64,000 nucleotides of DNA from RI-106 sp964496875. Its GTDB lineage: Bacteria; Cyanobacteriota; Vampirovibrionia; Obscuribacterales; Obscuribacteraceae. Of this stretch, positions 44,290 to 52,135 are shown in pieces. The notes beneath the pieces were generated by a model, which did not search any database, was not told the origin of the DNA, and was given only the letters and a program-made list of their open reading frames with translations. The position numbers and the translations under genes are program-made. The stretch is from contig CAZCBH010000016.1 in the NCBI GenBank assembly GCA_964496875.1, positions 4,285 through 68,284 of the forward strand, read 5' to 3'. Every line of letters begins with the position of its first letter. Position 1 is the stretch's first letter.

Positions 44290-46329
44290 TTATCTCCGTA
44301 GCCTCCTCGCGGATTCCTTCTTGGCAGACTCGCCTAATAGTCTATTAGATCTTACGAGGTGTCGTATTATTTTTGCCACCATTACAACATTTCCAATCAA
44401 GAAATATTTTGCGTATGGCTCAGTTATTGGAATCAGAGACGCCCCGATGAAAATAACTGCAAGGATTAAGAATCCCACGGTCTGCACTAACAAATTTACT
44501 CTATTTCGCTGTTCGTTTTTTAAGTCCGTCTCTAAATCGTTAACTCTGCGTTTCAGAACAGCCACTTCGTCGAGCGCTTCTTGATAAGACTGCTTGCTGA
44601 CCAGGGCGCCGGAATCCTCGTCCTGGAAGGCTGTCTGGGGATCGGCTTCCCCTTTGCTACTTTGGCTTTCGAGAAATTTCAGACCCTTCTTGTTATTGCC
44701 GGACTTAACAAGTTTCTGCCAGAGAGATTTTATTGACATCTGGGAGTCCGAACTCATCATCTTGAGAACCTGGACTGCTTGCTCTGGTCTTTCCATAATC
44801 CATCGCTTGAGGGAAGGCTTGGCTGCTTCAACGAAAGAGAAGTTGGGATGCAGGGTGCGGGCTACACCCTCAAGGGCTGTGCCTGTTCGCATCAGATAGG
44901 CGAGAGTCGGAGGCATGCGCAGGCACCTTTGTCCCGCTATCTCATCCACATCGTCCTCGATACTGGTGAAGTCGATCTCTTTTATACCTTTGCCGGCGTA
45001 ATAATCTATGAAAGGGGTGAGCGCCCGTTTTAGAGGCTCGGTATTGCTGTCCGGTCGCACGATGTCGAGTACGGTCAGATGTTTGATCAACTCGTCGATG
45101 TCCTTTTTTATCACTGCGGCTATGCAGCCGGTGATGGCACTGCGCTGGCTCTCTGTGATTTTGCCGATCATGCCGAAGTCATAGATGACCAGGTTTCCAT
45201 GCAGATCGATAGCCAGGTTTCCGGCGTGGGGGTCGGCATGGAAGAATCCGTGCAGGAGAACCTGATCTAAATATGCTGCCACCAGCTTGTTGCCGATGCT
45301 GGTCAGGTCAAGACCTGAGTTTCTCAATTCTTCTATCTTGTCGACTTTGATGCCGGGAATGTATTCGAGGGTGAGTACACGTTTGCCGGTGTATTTCCAG
45401 ATCACCCTCGGAACCCGGATGTCAGGATTGTCCTTTAGAATCTGTCTTATACGATCGGCATTTTTGCCTTCCTGCAGATAATTGATTTCAGAAAAAAGAT
45501 TGCGTCCGAATTCGTCCGATAATTTGAGCCAGTTCTCCCATTCGCTGCCGGGTTTCAAAGTGGTTCCCAGTCGAGTTACCAGTCTCATATAGCCGAGATC
45601 CTGATAAAAGCGGGATGCCAGATTCGGCCGCTGCACTTTTACCACCACTCGGCGACCGTCTTTAAGCAGGGCCCGGTGCACCTGACCGATACTGGCCGAA
45701 GCCACGGGTTTTTCGTCGAAACTGGAAAACAGCTCTGAAGGCGGGCTGCCCAGGTCCCTTTCGATAATCTCTTTGACCTGGACTATGCTGAATGGCGGAA
45801 CTTTATCTTGAAGGTAGGCCAGCTCATCGGCCATCTCCGGTGAGAGGATATCTCGGCGGACAGACAGAAACTGACCGAGTTTGATAAAGGTCGGACCGAG
45901 CTCTAAAAGAGTCTCTCTCAATCGTCGTGCCTGGCGCTTCCGTTTGTCGGAAGCCGACAACTCCTGACTGCCTATTTTTTCGCCTAGAGAATACTTCTCG
46001 GAGATAGATGCTGCGGCAAAGGCTGTTATGGTGCGGGCGACCTGGAAAAATCTCTCGTCCTTGAGAATTTCGTTAGGGCGTACTGTTTTGTCCGCAATCT
46101 TTGGATCGTAGACATAATCAGAGCTTCCGTCGCTTTTCTTTCTAGGCTGGGAGCCTTTTCTGGCACTGGTTTTAGTCGTTTTGGCGGATTTATTGGTTTT
46201 GGTGGACCTGGTTGAACCGGTTTCTGTCTTGACCTGGATGTCGTCCTGCTTCAGGCTTACCACAGTCTTTTCTGAGCCCTTGTCAGAGTCGAGCGCGTCC
46301 TTGCTTCGGTCGGATGCAGAAGAATTCAT
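44290..46329 (-). CDS. UbiB/ABC1-family atypical kinase
   Basis: 679 residues. The family-specific K-x-G-Q motif (F-I-K-L-G-Q), the alanine-type loop V-A-S-A-S-I-G-Q-V, the V-V-V-K-V-Q-R-P lysine and the H-A-D-P-H-A-G-N catalytic segment with Y-D-F-G are all present. The C-terminus has two hydrophobic helices (about 625-660), as in UbiB. The first about 100 residues are a Ser/Lys/Thr-rich, probably disordered extension not usual in UbiB. ABC1 kinases support ubiquinone or plastoquinone synthesis and lipid homeostasis at the membrane. It is 41 bases after a coiled-coil gene and 3 bases before PP2C, so regulation by the phosphatase/kinase pair is plausible but unproven. Confidence 0.92.
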   Translation of the reverse strand: MNSSASDRSKDALDSDKGSEKTVVSLKQDDIQVKTETGSTRSTKTNKSAKTTKTSARKGSQPRKKSDGSSDYVYDPKIADKTVRPNEILKDERFFQVARTITAFAAASISEKYSLGEKIGSQELSASDKRKRQARRLRETLLELGPTFIKLGQFLSVRRDILSPEMADELAYLQDKVPPFSIVQVKEIIERDLGSPPSELFSSFDEKPVASASIGQVHRALLKDGRRVVVKVQRPNLASRFYQDLGYMRLVTRLGTTLKPGSEWENWLKLSDEFGRNLFSEINYLQEGKNADRIRQILKDNPDIRVPRVIWKYTGKRVLTLEYIPGIKVDKIEELRNSGLDLTSIGNKLVAAYLDQVLLHGFFHADPHAGNLAIDLHGNLVIYDFGMIGKITESQRSAITGCIAAVIKKDIDELIKHLTVLDIVRPDSNTEPLKRALTPFIDYYAGKGIKEIDFTSIEDDVDEIAGQRCLRMPPTLAYLMRTGTALEGVARTLHPNFSFVEAAKPSLKRWIMERPEQAVQVLKMMSSDSQMSIKSLWQKLVKSGNNKKGLKFLESQSSKGEADPQTAFQDEDSGALVSKQSYQEALDEVAVLKRRVNDLETDLKNEQRNRVNLLVQTVGFLILAVIFIGASLIPITEPYAKYFLIGNVVMVAKIIRHLVRSNRLLGESAKKESARRLRR

Positions 46330-46370
46330 AGGGGTGGGCTACTCGACTGTGGGCGAAGCGAAATTAGAGA

Positions 46371-46733
46371 CTAGACCGAAGCTTTCATCTGCTTCAGTTC
46401 GGCAATCTCCGCTCTCAAAGTGGCTATCTCTGCTCTTAATTCGTTTATTTCGGTAGAGTCGCCGAGGGCGCCCAGAGAAAAGTCTGCTACCTGTCTTCTG
46501 ATCTTTTCTCTCACCTGGCTCTCCAGAATTTCAGAGCGCTGCCAGATATGTTGGGATACTTCATTGGCGACTTCTTTGACTTTGTCCTTGGTCTCCGAGA
46601 CCTTTTCGGAGCCGGAGGACTTGTATTCGGTCGCTCTGGCGGTGAGGGCGTCCACGCAGTCTTCGACGCGCTCCCGACCTACTTCCACTGCTGCTTTAGC
46701 CAGAAAGAAGATTTTTATCAGCGGCCTGATCAC
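46371..46733 (-). CDS. Small coiled-coil protein, first gene of the kinase operon
   Basis: A 120-residue protein, almost entirely helical. It has a hydrophobic N-terminal helix (I-R-P-L-I-K-I-F-F-L-A-K-A-A-V), an amphipathic middle (S-E-K-V-S-E-T-K-D-K-V-K-E-V) and a C-terminal leucine-zipper-like heptad (L-R-A-E-I-A-T-L-R-A-E-I-A-E-L-K-Q-M). The overall look recalls phasin or membrane-associated apolipoprotein-like helices, but no family can be assigned. It precedes the UbiB gene by 41 bases on the same strand, so it may be a small accessory or oligomerisation partner at the membrane. Confidence 0.7.
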   Translation of the reverse strand: MIRPLIKIFFLAKAAVEVGRERVEDCVDALTARATEYKSSGSEKVSETKDKVKEVANEVSQHIWQRSEILESQVREKIRRQVADFSLGALGDSTEINELRAEIATLRAEIAELKQMKASV

Positions 46734-46994
46734 AGTGCTACCTCCATTTAAAATTGACGGTTGAAACTAGACTCTTGGAAATTGTCGTAGTTTCATTTTG
46801 AAAGCCGGATCAATCTTAATCAGCTATCAAAATCGGCTGTCAACCTAGACAATACAGCCAAAACTGTTGGATGATTATACACTAGAGATAGCGGGAATAG
46901 GCACTGCTTATCTATCCAGATTGCAGTCTGTAACGCAATTATGCATTGGCCGGCTCTGCTTTTCTGGGACTTTCTAAAGAAAAGGTGATAAAAG

Positions 46995-47990
46995 ATGGTG
47001 GCACGCAACATAAAACCCTCGCTGGCGCATAAGGGTACCGATGTAGAGACCAGTGCAACTCGAGAACTTCCGGAGAAGAGGATAGATTCTGTCTCTTTGA
47101 TTTACGTGCCGCTGCATCTTGGTGGACCGCACAAGGGCACTAGTATGGGTCCGGCGGCGATAAGAGTGCAGGAGCTTGCTGAGCGCATCGCAAAGCTTGG
47201 ATTCAAAGTGGCCTCGGAAAAGGAGATCAATATTCCTCATTCCGTATGCTGGTGGGATCAAAACTCTACAGCCAAATGCGTACCCGAAATTACCGAAGTA
47301 AGCTTACAAGTGGCTGAAGCGGTAGAGTCGGCCATGGATGCCGGCACGATTCCTATCACTATCGGCGGTGACCATTCTCTGGCTATCGGTAGTATTGCAG
47401 GCGTGTCCAACTATTATCGAAAACGTAGCGAAGAGTTCGGTCTGGTATGGTTCGATGCTCACGGTGACATAAACACCCCTGATACTTCTTCCAGTGGCAA
47501 CGTGCATGGCATGCCGCTGGCAGTCTCTCTGGGGCATGGTGACAAGCGCCTTACGGAACTGTTCGGATATACGCCGAAGGTCAAGCCCAATCGCTCTGTT
47601 CTGGTCGGGATCAGAGACCTCGATCAACCGGAGCGCGATATCATCAACCAGTCCGGGATAACTCCTTTCACCATTCGAGATATCGATCACCTGGGTCTGG
47701 GAAGGGTTACCGATCTCGCTCTGGGTGCCATGGGGCACGATGTTTCCGGGCTTCATCTCTCTTTCGATATCGATGTAATCGATCCCGATACTGCACCTGG
47801 TGTCAGCACCGCCGCCCGCGGTGGATTGAACTACAGAGAGAGTCATCTGGCGCTTACCCTTCTGGCCGAATCGCAGATGCTTCGCTCAATTGATATAGTC
47901 GAACTCAATCCTGCTTTCGATATAAGGAATAAAACTGCTGAACTGGCTGTCGAGCTGGTGCTCTCCTGTCTCGGCAAGCGTATTCTATAA
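46995..47990 (+). CDS. rocF: Arginase
   Basis: A 331-residue ureohydrolase splitting arginine to ornithine and urea. The di-manganese motifs are G-G-D-H-S-L-A-I-G, W-F-D-A-H-G-D-I-N and S-F-D-I-D-V-I-D-P. The loop S-G-N-V-H-G-M-P-L-A is the arginase form and argues against agmatinase; T-A-A-R-G-G-L-N-Y-R-E also fits arginase. A 30-residue N-terminal extension precedes the conserved part. GGTG lies about 7 bases before the ATG. No urease or ornithine enzymes are adjacent; lexA follows on the same strand with its own promoter. Confidence 0.92.
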   Translation: MVARNIKPSLAHKGTDVETSATRELPEKRIDSVSLIYVPLHLGGPHKGTSMGPAAIRVQELAERIAKLGFKVASEKEINIPHSVCWWDQNSTAKCVPEITEVSLQVAEAVESAMDAGTIPITIGGDHSLAIGSIAGVSNYYRKRSEEFGLVWFDAHGDINTPDTSSSGNVHGMPLAVSLGHGDKRLTELFGYTPKVKPNRSVLVGIRDLDQPERDIINQSGITPFTIRDIDHLGLGRVTDLALGAMGHDVSGLHLSFDIDVIDPDTAPGVSTAARGGLNYRESHLALTLLAESQMLRSIDIVELNPAFDIRNKTAELAVELVLSCLGKRIL

Positions 47991-48038
47991 AGCTGTCTGT
48001 CGAATGCGTATATGTGACGGATATCTCTGCCGTCTGAC

Positions 48039-48067
48039 TGGACACCATGCAAATGTTGTACTATACT
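48039..48067 (+). promoter_or_regulatory. Sigma-70-type promoter of lexA
   Basis: TGGACA (48039-48044) and TATACT (48062-48067) are separated by exactly 17 bases, each matching the consensus at five of six positions. It would start transcription near 48074, about 44 bases before the lexA ATG. Confidence 0.6.
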
Positions 48068-48079
48068 TACGTATGTGTA
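48062..48079. promoter_or_regulatory. Candidate LexA operator (autoregulation)
   Basis: An 18-base imperfect palindrome (14 of 18 positions symmetric) centred on TACGTA covers the -10 element and the expected start of lexA. Position and symmetry suit a repressor site. It is not the Bacillus or E. coli SOS-box sequence, so the assignment rests on location. Confidence 0.45.
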
Positions 48080-48117
48080 CCCGGGTTATCCCTTGCATCG
48101 AGCTAACAGAAACCTTT

Positions 48118-48822
48118 ATGAAAGCACTTCCACCAAGACAGCAGGACGTTTTGAACGCAATAGTCGAGCTGACCGATAAACAAGGATATCCGCCATCTCT
48201 TGCCGAGCTGGCCAAAGCCCTTGGATTGAAAAACCGAATGACTGTTCACCAGCACGTCAAAGCATTGAAAGATAAAGGACTGGTCAACTGGGAATCCGGG
48301 CTCAATCGTTCTTTGACGCTTCTCGAGGAAGGTTTGAAACATGTCACCATCGAATATTCCAATGATCATTTTATAGGTGGGCAAGATAATTCCGGTTCGA
48401 CTATGAATTCAGCTTTTGGTGACCATGGTGACAGTGAATCAACTCAAAGAGGTGTTCCCTTCCGGGGTCGTATAGCCGCCGGTCGCCCGATAGATGCAAT
48501 TGAATCGCCAGAGTATCTCGATCTCGAAGGAGACTACACCGCCAGTGGTTGCTACGCCCTGGAAGTTAGAGGCGAATCGATGATCGATGATGGTATCTAT
48601 GAAGGTGATATGGTTATCATCAAGCCAAATCCGTCGCCGTTGAATGGTGACATTGTGGTGGCTTTGCTTGAGGATGGAACAGCAACTCTGAAGCGCTTCT
48701 TCAAAGAGAATGGTCGGTTTCGTTTGCAGCCTGCCAATGCTTCCATGGAGCCTATCTTTGTTGATGCTCGAGAAGATTTGAAGATTCAAGGCACTGTTGT
48801 TGGTCTATTCCGCAGAATGTAG
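48118..48822 (+). CDS. lexA: LexA repressor (SOS response)
   Basis: 234 residues. The N-terminal winged helix begins L-P-P-R-Q-Q-D-V-L-N-A-I, with G-Y-P-P-S-L-A-E-L-A and a recognition-helix region M-T-V-H-Q-H-V-K-A-L. The S24 peptidase domain follows a 30-residue linker. It has the Ala121-Gly122 self-cleavage site (G-R-I-A-A-G), catalytic Ser154 (G-E-S-M) and Lys192 (A-T-L-K-R-F). The repressor self-cleaves when RecA filaments form. ATG 48118 is chosen because the upstream in-frame codons would overlap the promoter at 48039-48067. The linker is longer than in E. coli. It converges on the rqcH gene. Confidence 0.96.
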   Translation: MKALPPRQQDVLNAIVELTDKQGYPPSLAELAKALGLKNRMTVHQHVKALKDKGLVNWESGLNRSLTLLEEGLKHVTIEYSNDHFIGGQDNSGSTMNSAFGDHGDSESTQRGVPFRGRIAAGRPIDAIESPEYLDLEGDYTASGCYALEVRGESMIDDGIYEGDMVIIKPNPSPLNGDIVVALLEDGTATLKRFFKENGRFRLQPANASMEPIFVDAREDLKIQGTVVGLFRRM

Positions 48823-48858
48823 TTGCCGGAATCGGTCTTACAGGGCTCGAGCAGAATA

Positions 48859-50760
48859 TCAGCTGAATAACTTTTTCATCAGTTTCGGCATCGGCTTCGC
48901 GGTATCAACTTCAATGGTTCTCTCATTTTCGTAGCGGACTAATCCGGGCTTGTTCTTATCTACTTTCTTAACGTGCTTGCACCTGGTGTAGATAACTCTG
49001 ACTTTAGCTCCTGCTGCTGATTTTGATAGGCGTGCAGCGACCTGTGCTGCTTCTTCTATGGTTGTCTTCGGTGGGTCTTGTTTTGAAGCCGGGACACGAA
49101 TCAAAACGTGGGCGCCGCCTTTGCCGAGAACGTGAAACCAGAGATCGTTCGGATTGGCGATTTTACCGATCAGATGATCGTTCTCGTTTTTGTTCCTTCC
49201 TACATAAATCGTCCAGCCGTCCGAAGAAATCAGGCTCGTCATTCGCGCCTTGCCTTTAGTCTTTTGCACTTTTTGAGATTGCGGTTGGCTGTGCTGTCTA
49301 CGACCGGCCAGGGTGTCTTTTACTCTCTGCAATTCGGTCATGTCCGGCGCTTTATCGGCTTTGGACCTGAGATCGTTTAGAATCGAAAGTCTTTTGTCTA
49401 CCTCTGATATGGTGCTTTGTGCCGCTCCTTTTCTAGCCCTGGCTTTAGCGTATCGACGATAGTAGACTTGCGCGTTTTGAACGGCGGTCAAGTTTGGGTT
49501 CAATTCTATTTTGACTATGCCACCATTGCCGGTGTTGTTGTCTGTATTCCAATCATCTAGCTCAAGCAGGTTTTGACCTGCTGTGATCGAATTCAAATTG
49601 CTTAGAATCATATCGCCGAAGTCTTTGAGGGTCTCGAGTTCTCGATTGGGACTCAGATGCGATTGAGCAGTAGATTTTCTCTCTTCCAACTTACTCGATT
49701 CGGTGTTGATCTCTGACTTGATCTTCTCTTTCAGTTGCAGGTACAGCTCCTTCGCTTCCAGTAAACGAAAGTAGTTCTCGATCAGGTCGTTTGCTGACGT
49801 AAAAGATTGCCAGGATTCGTCACCCGGTTTTTGATACCAGCTCAATAGGGAATAGCGGCTCAGATCTTTTGGCATGGCCGGCTGAAATATATCCGTTTCC
49901 CGCAACTGTTTGAGCTTCTCGAAAAGTTTCTCTTCTGCCCCCTCCTGCTTTCCGAACTCACTCAGTTCATTGGCAAGACCGGTGCCGGCTACCACTTCTT
50001 CACAGAGATGTTTTCCCAGTCCGGTGAATGTCGTGAGCAGCCATTGTTCTAAAGTTACAACCGGTCGAGTCGGTTTAGTTCCTTTCTGCTCTTCCGAAAC
50101 TTCTTGCTTCTCTTGTTTCGAGCTACTCACCCGTAATTCTCCAATTGCGGTTTTAAGGCTCTCGTCTTCAATAAGGAAGAGATTCGGTCTGTCTTGAACC
50201 GGCGGTCTTTCATAAATGAGGTTGGGTAGAACTTCTCTCTGTCTGCTCATCTCTTTTGTTACGGCGTGGGAGGCAGCCAGAATCTTTCTGGTCTCTTTGT
50301 CCCAGAAGATCAAGTTGCTGTGTCTGCCCATTATCTCTGCGGTCAGTACTTTTAGAGAGGCGCCACCAACTTCGTCCACACAAGAGAAGACAAAGTCCAC
50401 TACTCTTTCCCCTGGGAGTTGTTCCACTCCCACCAGGGTTGCCCCTGTCAGATGGCGACGCAAGACGATACAAAAATTGGGAGGAGTGTTGTTTCCGTAC
50501 TTTGATCTGTATCGTTCGAATAGATTGGATTCGCCGGAATCTTTTGTAGAGTCCTGGGAACTCGGTATTTTTACCAGGCACATACGACCATACACAGATT
50601 GAGCCGAGATAAAGAGACCTATCGTCCCTCCTTTCGATCGCAGGTTTACCAGGATCTCATCTCTTGCCAGCTGGTGGACCTTGTCCACTTTTCTGTTCAA
50701 CAGGAGTGCTTTTGATTCTAGAAGTACCGCCCTTATTGAAAGAGCGTCGAATGGCTGCAT
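48859..50760 (-). CDS. rqcH: Ribosome quality-control NFACT protein (RqcH/FbpA family)
   Basis: About 633 residues. The NFACT-N domain (about 1-250) begins M-Q-P-F-D-A-L-S-I and includes R-R-H-L-T-G-A-T-L. A central coiled coil (about 300-470) is followed by the NFACT-R domain, with I-Y-V-G-R-N-K-N-E-N-D-H-L and D-L-W-F-H-V-L-G-K-G-G-A-H-V. RqcH binds obstructed large ribosomal subunits and adds C-terminal alanine tails that mark nascent chains for degradation. The start at 50760 is chosen by homology; the frame extends 14 residues further up. It is divergent from gmk-rpoZ, echoing the rqcH-remA-gmk-rpoZ neighbourhood of Firmicutes, but remA is missing. Confidence 0.9.
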   Translation of the reverse strand: MQPFDALSIRAVLLESKALLLNRKVDKVHQLARDEILVNLRSKGGTIGLFISAQSVYGRMCLVKIPSSQDSTKDSGESNLFERYRSKYGNNTPPNFCIVLRRHLTGATLVGVEQLPGERVVDFVFSCVDEVGGASLKVLTAEIMGRHSNLIFWDKETRKILAASHAVTKEMSRQREVLPNLIYERPPVQDRPNLFLIEDESLKTAIGELRVSSSKQEKQEVSEEQKGTKPTRPVVTLEQWLLTTFTGLGKHLCEEVVAGTGLANELSEFGKQEGAEEKLFEKLKQLRETDIFQPAMPKDLSRYSLLSWYQKPGDESWQSFTSANDLIENYFRLLEAKELYLQLKEKIKSEINTESSKLEERKSTAQSHLSPNRELETLKDFGDMILSNLNSITAGQNLLELDDWNTDNNTGNGGIVKIELNPNLTAVQNAQVYYRRYAKARARKGAAQSTISEVDKRLSILNDLRSKADKAPDMTELQRVKDTLAGRRQHSQPQSQKVQKTKGKARMTSLISSDGWTIYVGRNKNENDHLIGKIANPNDLWFHVLGKGGAHVLIRVPASKQDPPKTTIEEAAQVAARLSKSAAGAKVRVIYTRCKHVKKVDKNKPGLVRYENERTIEVDTAKPMPKLMKKLFS

Positions 50761-50887
50761 GTTCGTTCCAACTTTGGTAATGAAGTAAGAATTAGTAGTC
50801 AAAATTTAGCAAATATCTGTATTATTTTCTCCATGCTTTGAATCTCTTCTGCAAGAAATTGCTTCGGCCAGCTACAATCATGGGTCT

Positions 50888-51556
50888 ATGAAAGCAAAAA
50901 CGGAATCTATAGTGGCTGAACAGTCGATCATTAGAGGTACTTCCCTGCTGTCTTCCGAAGAGATGGACAATCTCGGCTCGCTTATAGTCGTCACCGGTCC
51001 ATCCGGGGTAGGCAAAGGCACTGTCACAGGCGGATTGCTGTCTATGGTCGAGAAGCTGGAAAAGTCTGTTTCGGTCACCACCAGACCCATGAGAGAAGGT
51101 GAGATCGAAGGCAAAGACTATTTCTTCCGTACCGAAGAGCAGTTCTCGGCGATGCGAAAACAGGGTGAGTTTCTCGAGTATGCCGAATTCGCGGGTTTTC
51201 ATTATGGCACCCCGGAATCCTGGGTTGAAGACAAAATCAAATCCGGTATCGATGTAATTCTCGAGATCGAGGTCCAGGGCGCGATGCAGGTTAGAGAGAG
51301 CTGTCCCGACGCGGTGCTTATCTTTCTCTCGCCTCCTTCCTACGAGGCCCTCGAAGAACGTCTGGCTAAAAGAGCCACCGAATCCCAGGAGCGAATTGCT
51401 CTACGCCTGGAAAAAGCTCGCGAAGAGATAAAATGCCGACACCTCTTCGATTATGAAGTTATTAACGACAATATCGAAGAAGCTATCGGCAATTTAGCCC
51501 ACATCGTGTATGCTGAAAGACTGAAAATCAAGACCGGCGACTCGGAGCGCCATTAA
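50888..51556 (+). CDS. gmk: Guanylate kinase
   Basis: A 222-residue enzyme phosphorylating GMP to GDP. The P-loop V-T-G-P-S-G-V-G-K-G-T-V, the V-T-T-R-P-M-R-E-G-E GMP-binding region, D-Y-F-F and the lid segment with R-I-A-L-R-L are present. The first about 30 residues before the conserved core are extra; ATG 50963 (M-D-N-L-G-S-L-I-V-V) would match the usual length, so the start is uncertain. One base separates its stop from rpoZ, a conserved pair. Confidence 0.95.
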   Translation: MKAKTESIVAEQSIIRGTSLLSSEEMDNLGSLIVVTGPSGVGKGTVTGGLLSMVEKLEKSVSVTTRPMREGEIEGKDYFFRTEEQFSAMRKQGEFLEYAEFAGFHYGTPESWVEDKIKSGIDVILEIEVQGAMQVRESCPDAVLIFLSPPSYEALEERLAKRATESQERIALRLEKAREEIKCRHLFDYEVINDNIEEAIGNLAHIVYAERLKIKTGDSERH

Positions 51557-51557
51557 A

Positions 51558-51770
51558 ATGAGCACTACCAACATCCTTGATCAAATTCTCGACGAAAATA
51601 CCAACCGGTACGAGCTTGTCCTTAAGGTCGCGCAGCGCGCCAAGCAAATCAAGAACGAATCGAGAGAACAGGCCAAAACGACCAACGCTGTCATCCAGGC
51701 CCTTCAAATGGTAGCGGCAGAAGGAGATGGAACGATCCTTATCTCTCCTTCCGGGTATCAGCTCTACTAA
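51558..51770 (+). CDS. rpoZ: RNA polymerase omega subunit
   Basis: A 70-residue protein with the omega pattern: N-R-Y-E-L-V-L-K-V-A-Q-R-A-K-Q-I followed by a K-T-T-N-A-V-I-Q-A-L-Q-M helix. Omega helps RpoC fold and join core polymerase. The gene follows gmk by one base, the common arrangement, and the ending is short, lacking the acidic tail of some homologues. Confidence 0.88.
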   Translation: MSTTNILDQILDENTNRYELVLKVAQRAKQIKNESREQAKTTNAVIQALQMVAAEGDGTILISPSGYQLY

Positions 51771-51925
51771 GTCTCAATATCAGAACAGTTTCCTTAATTT
51801 CTGCTCAGCTCGCCTTGCCATGGTGAAAACCGGGTTGTCAGGGGAGCTTTCGCCCTTTAAGCTGGATTCAAAAGGTATCCCCCTGGCTAGAAGAAGGCTA
51901 TCCCGGCCTGGAACTCATTTTTATC

Positions 51926-52135
51926 GTGGACATCTGGACGGTACTATTTTTAACAGCTTTGATGGCAGGAATCATGGGTTGGTGCATAACCCCCTTCCTG
52001 AACGGTGTTATCTGGTTTTGCGACTGGAAAGACGGAAACCCTATCAACTGGGGACTCGAAACCGCCTTCACCCTGGCTGTTCCCTTCGCCTGGATGTTCG
52101 CTATTTTCGAAATCATAATCCTCTATCGCCGCTAG
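51926..52135 (+). CDS. Possible small two-helix membrane protein overlapping dus on the opposite strand
   Basis: A 69-residue frame from GTG 51926 with two strong hydrophobic helices: T-V-L-F-L-T-A-L-M-A-G-I-M-G-W-C-I, then T-A-F-T-L-A-V-P-F-A-W-M-F-A-I-F-E-I-I-I-L ending in Y-R-R. The positive tail and the short charged connection (D-W-K-D-G-N-P) fit a hairpin membrane protein. The open frame extends upstream to 51827 without a standard start, coding for further plausible residues (E-E-G-Y-P-G-L-E-L-I-F-I-V). It overlaps the last about 60 codons of dus antisense; the ribosome site is weak. Either this gene or the dus tail may be the spurious one. Confidence 0.4.
   Translation: MDIWTVLFLTALMAGIMGWCITPFLNGVIWFCDWKDGNPINWGLETAFTLAVPFAWMFAIFEIIILYRR

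Noticed and set aside
48004..48117. Longer N-terminus for LexA
   Set aside because: It would overlap the near-consensus promoter and lacks the helix-turn-helix start; ATG 48118 is the family start.
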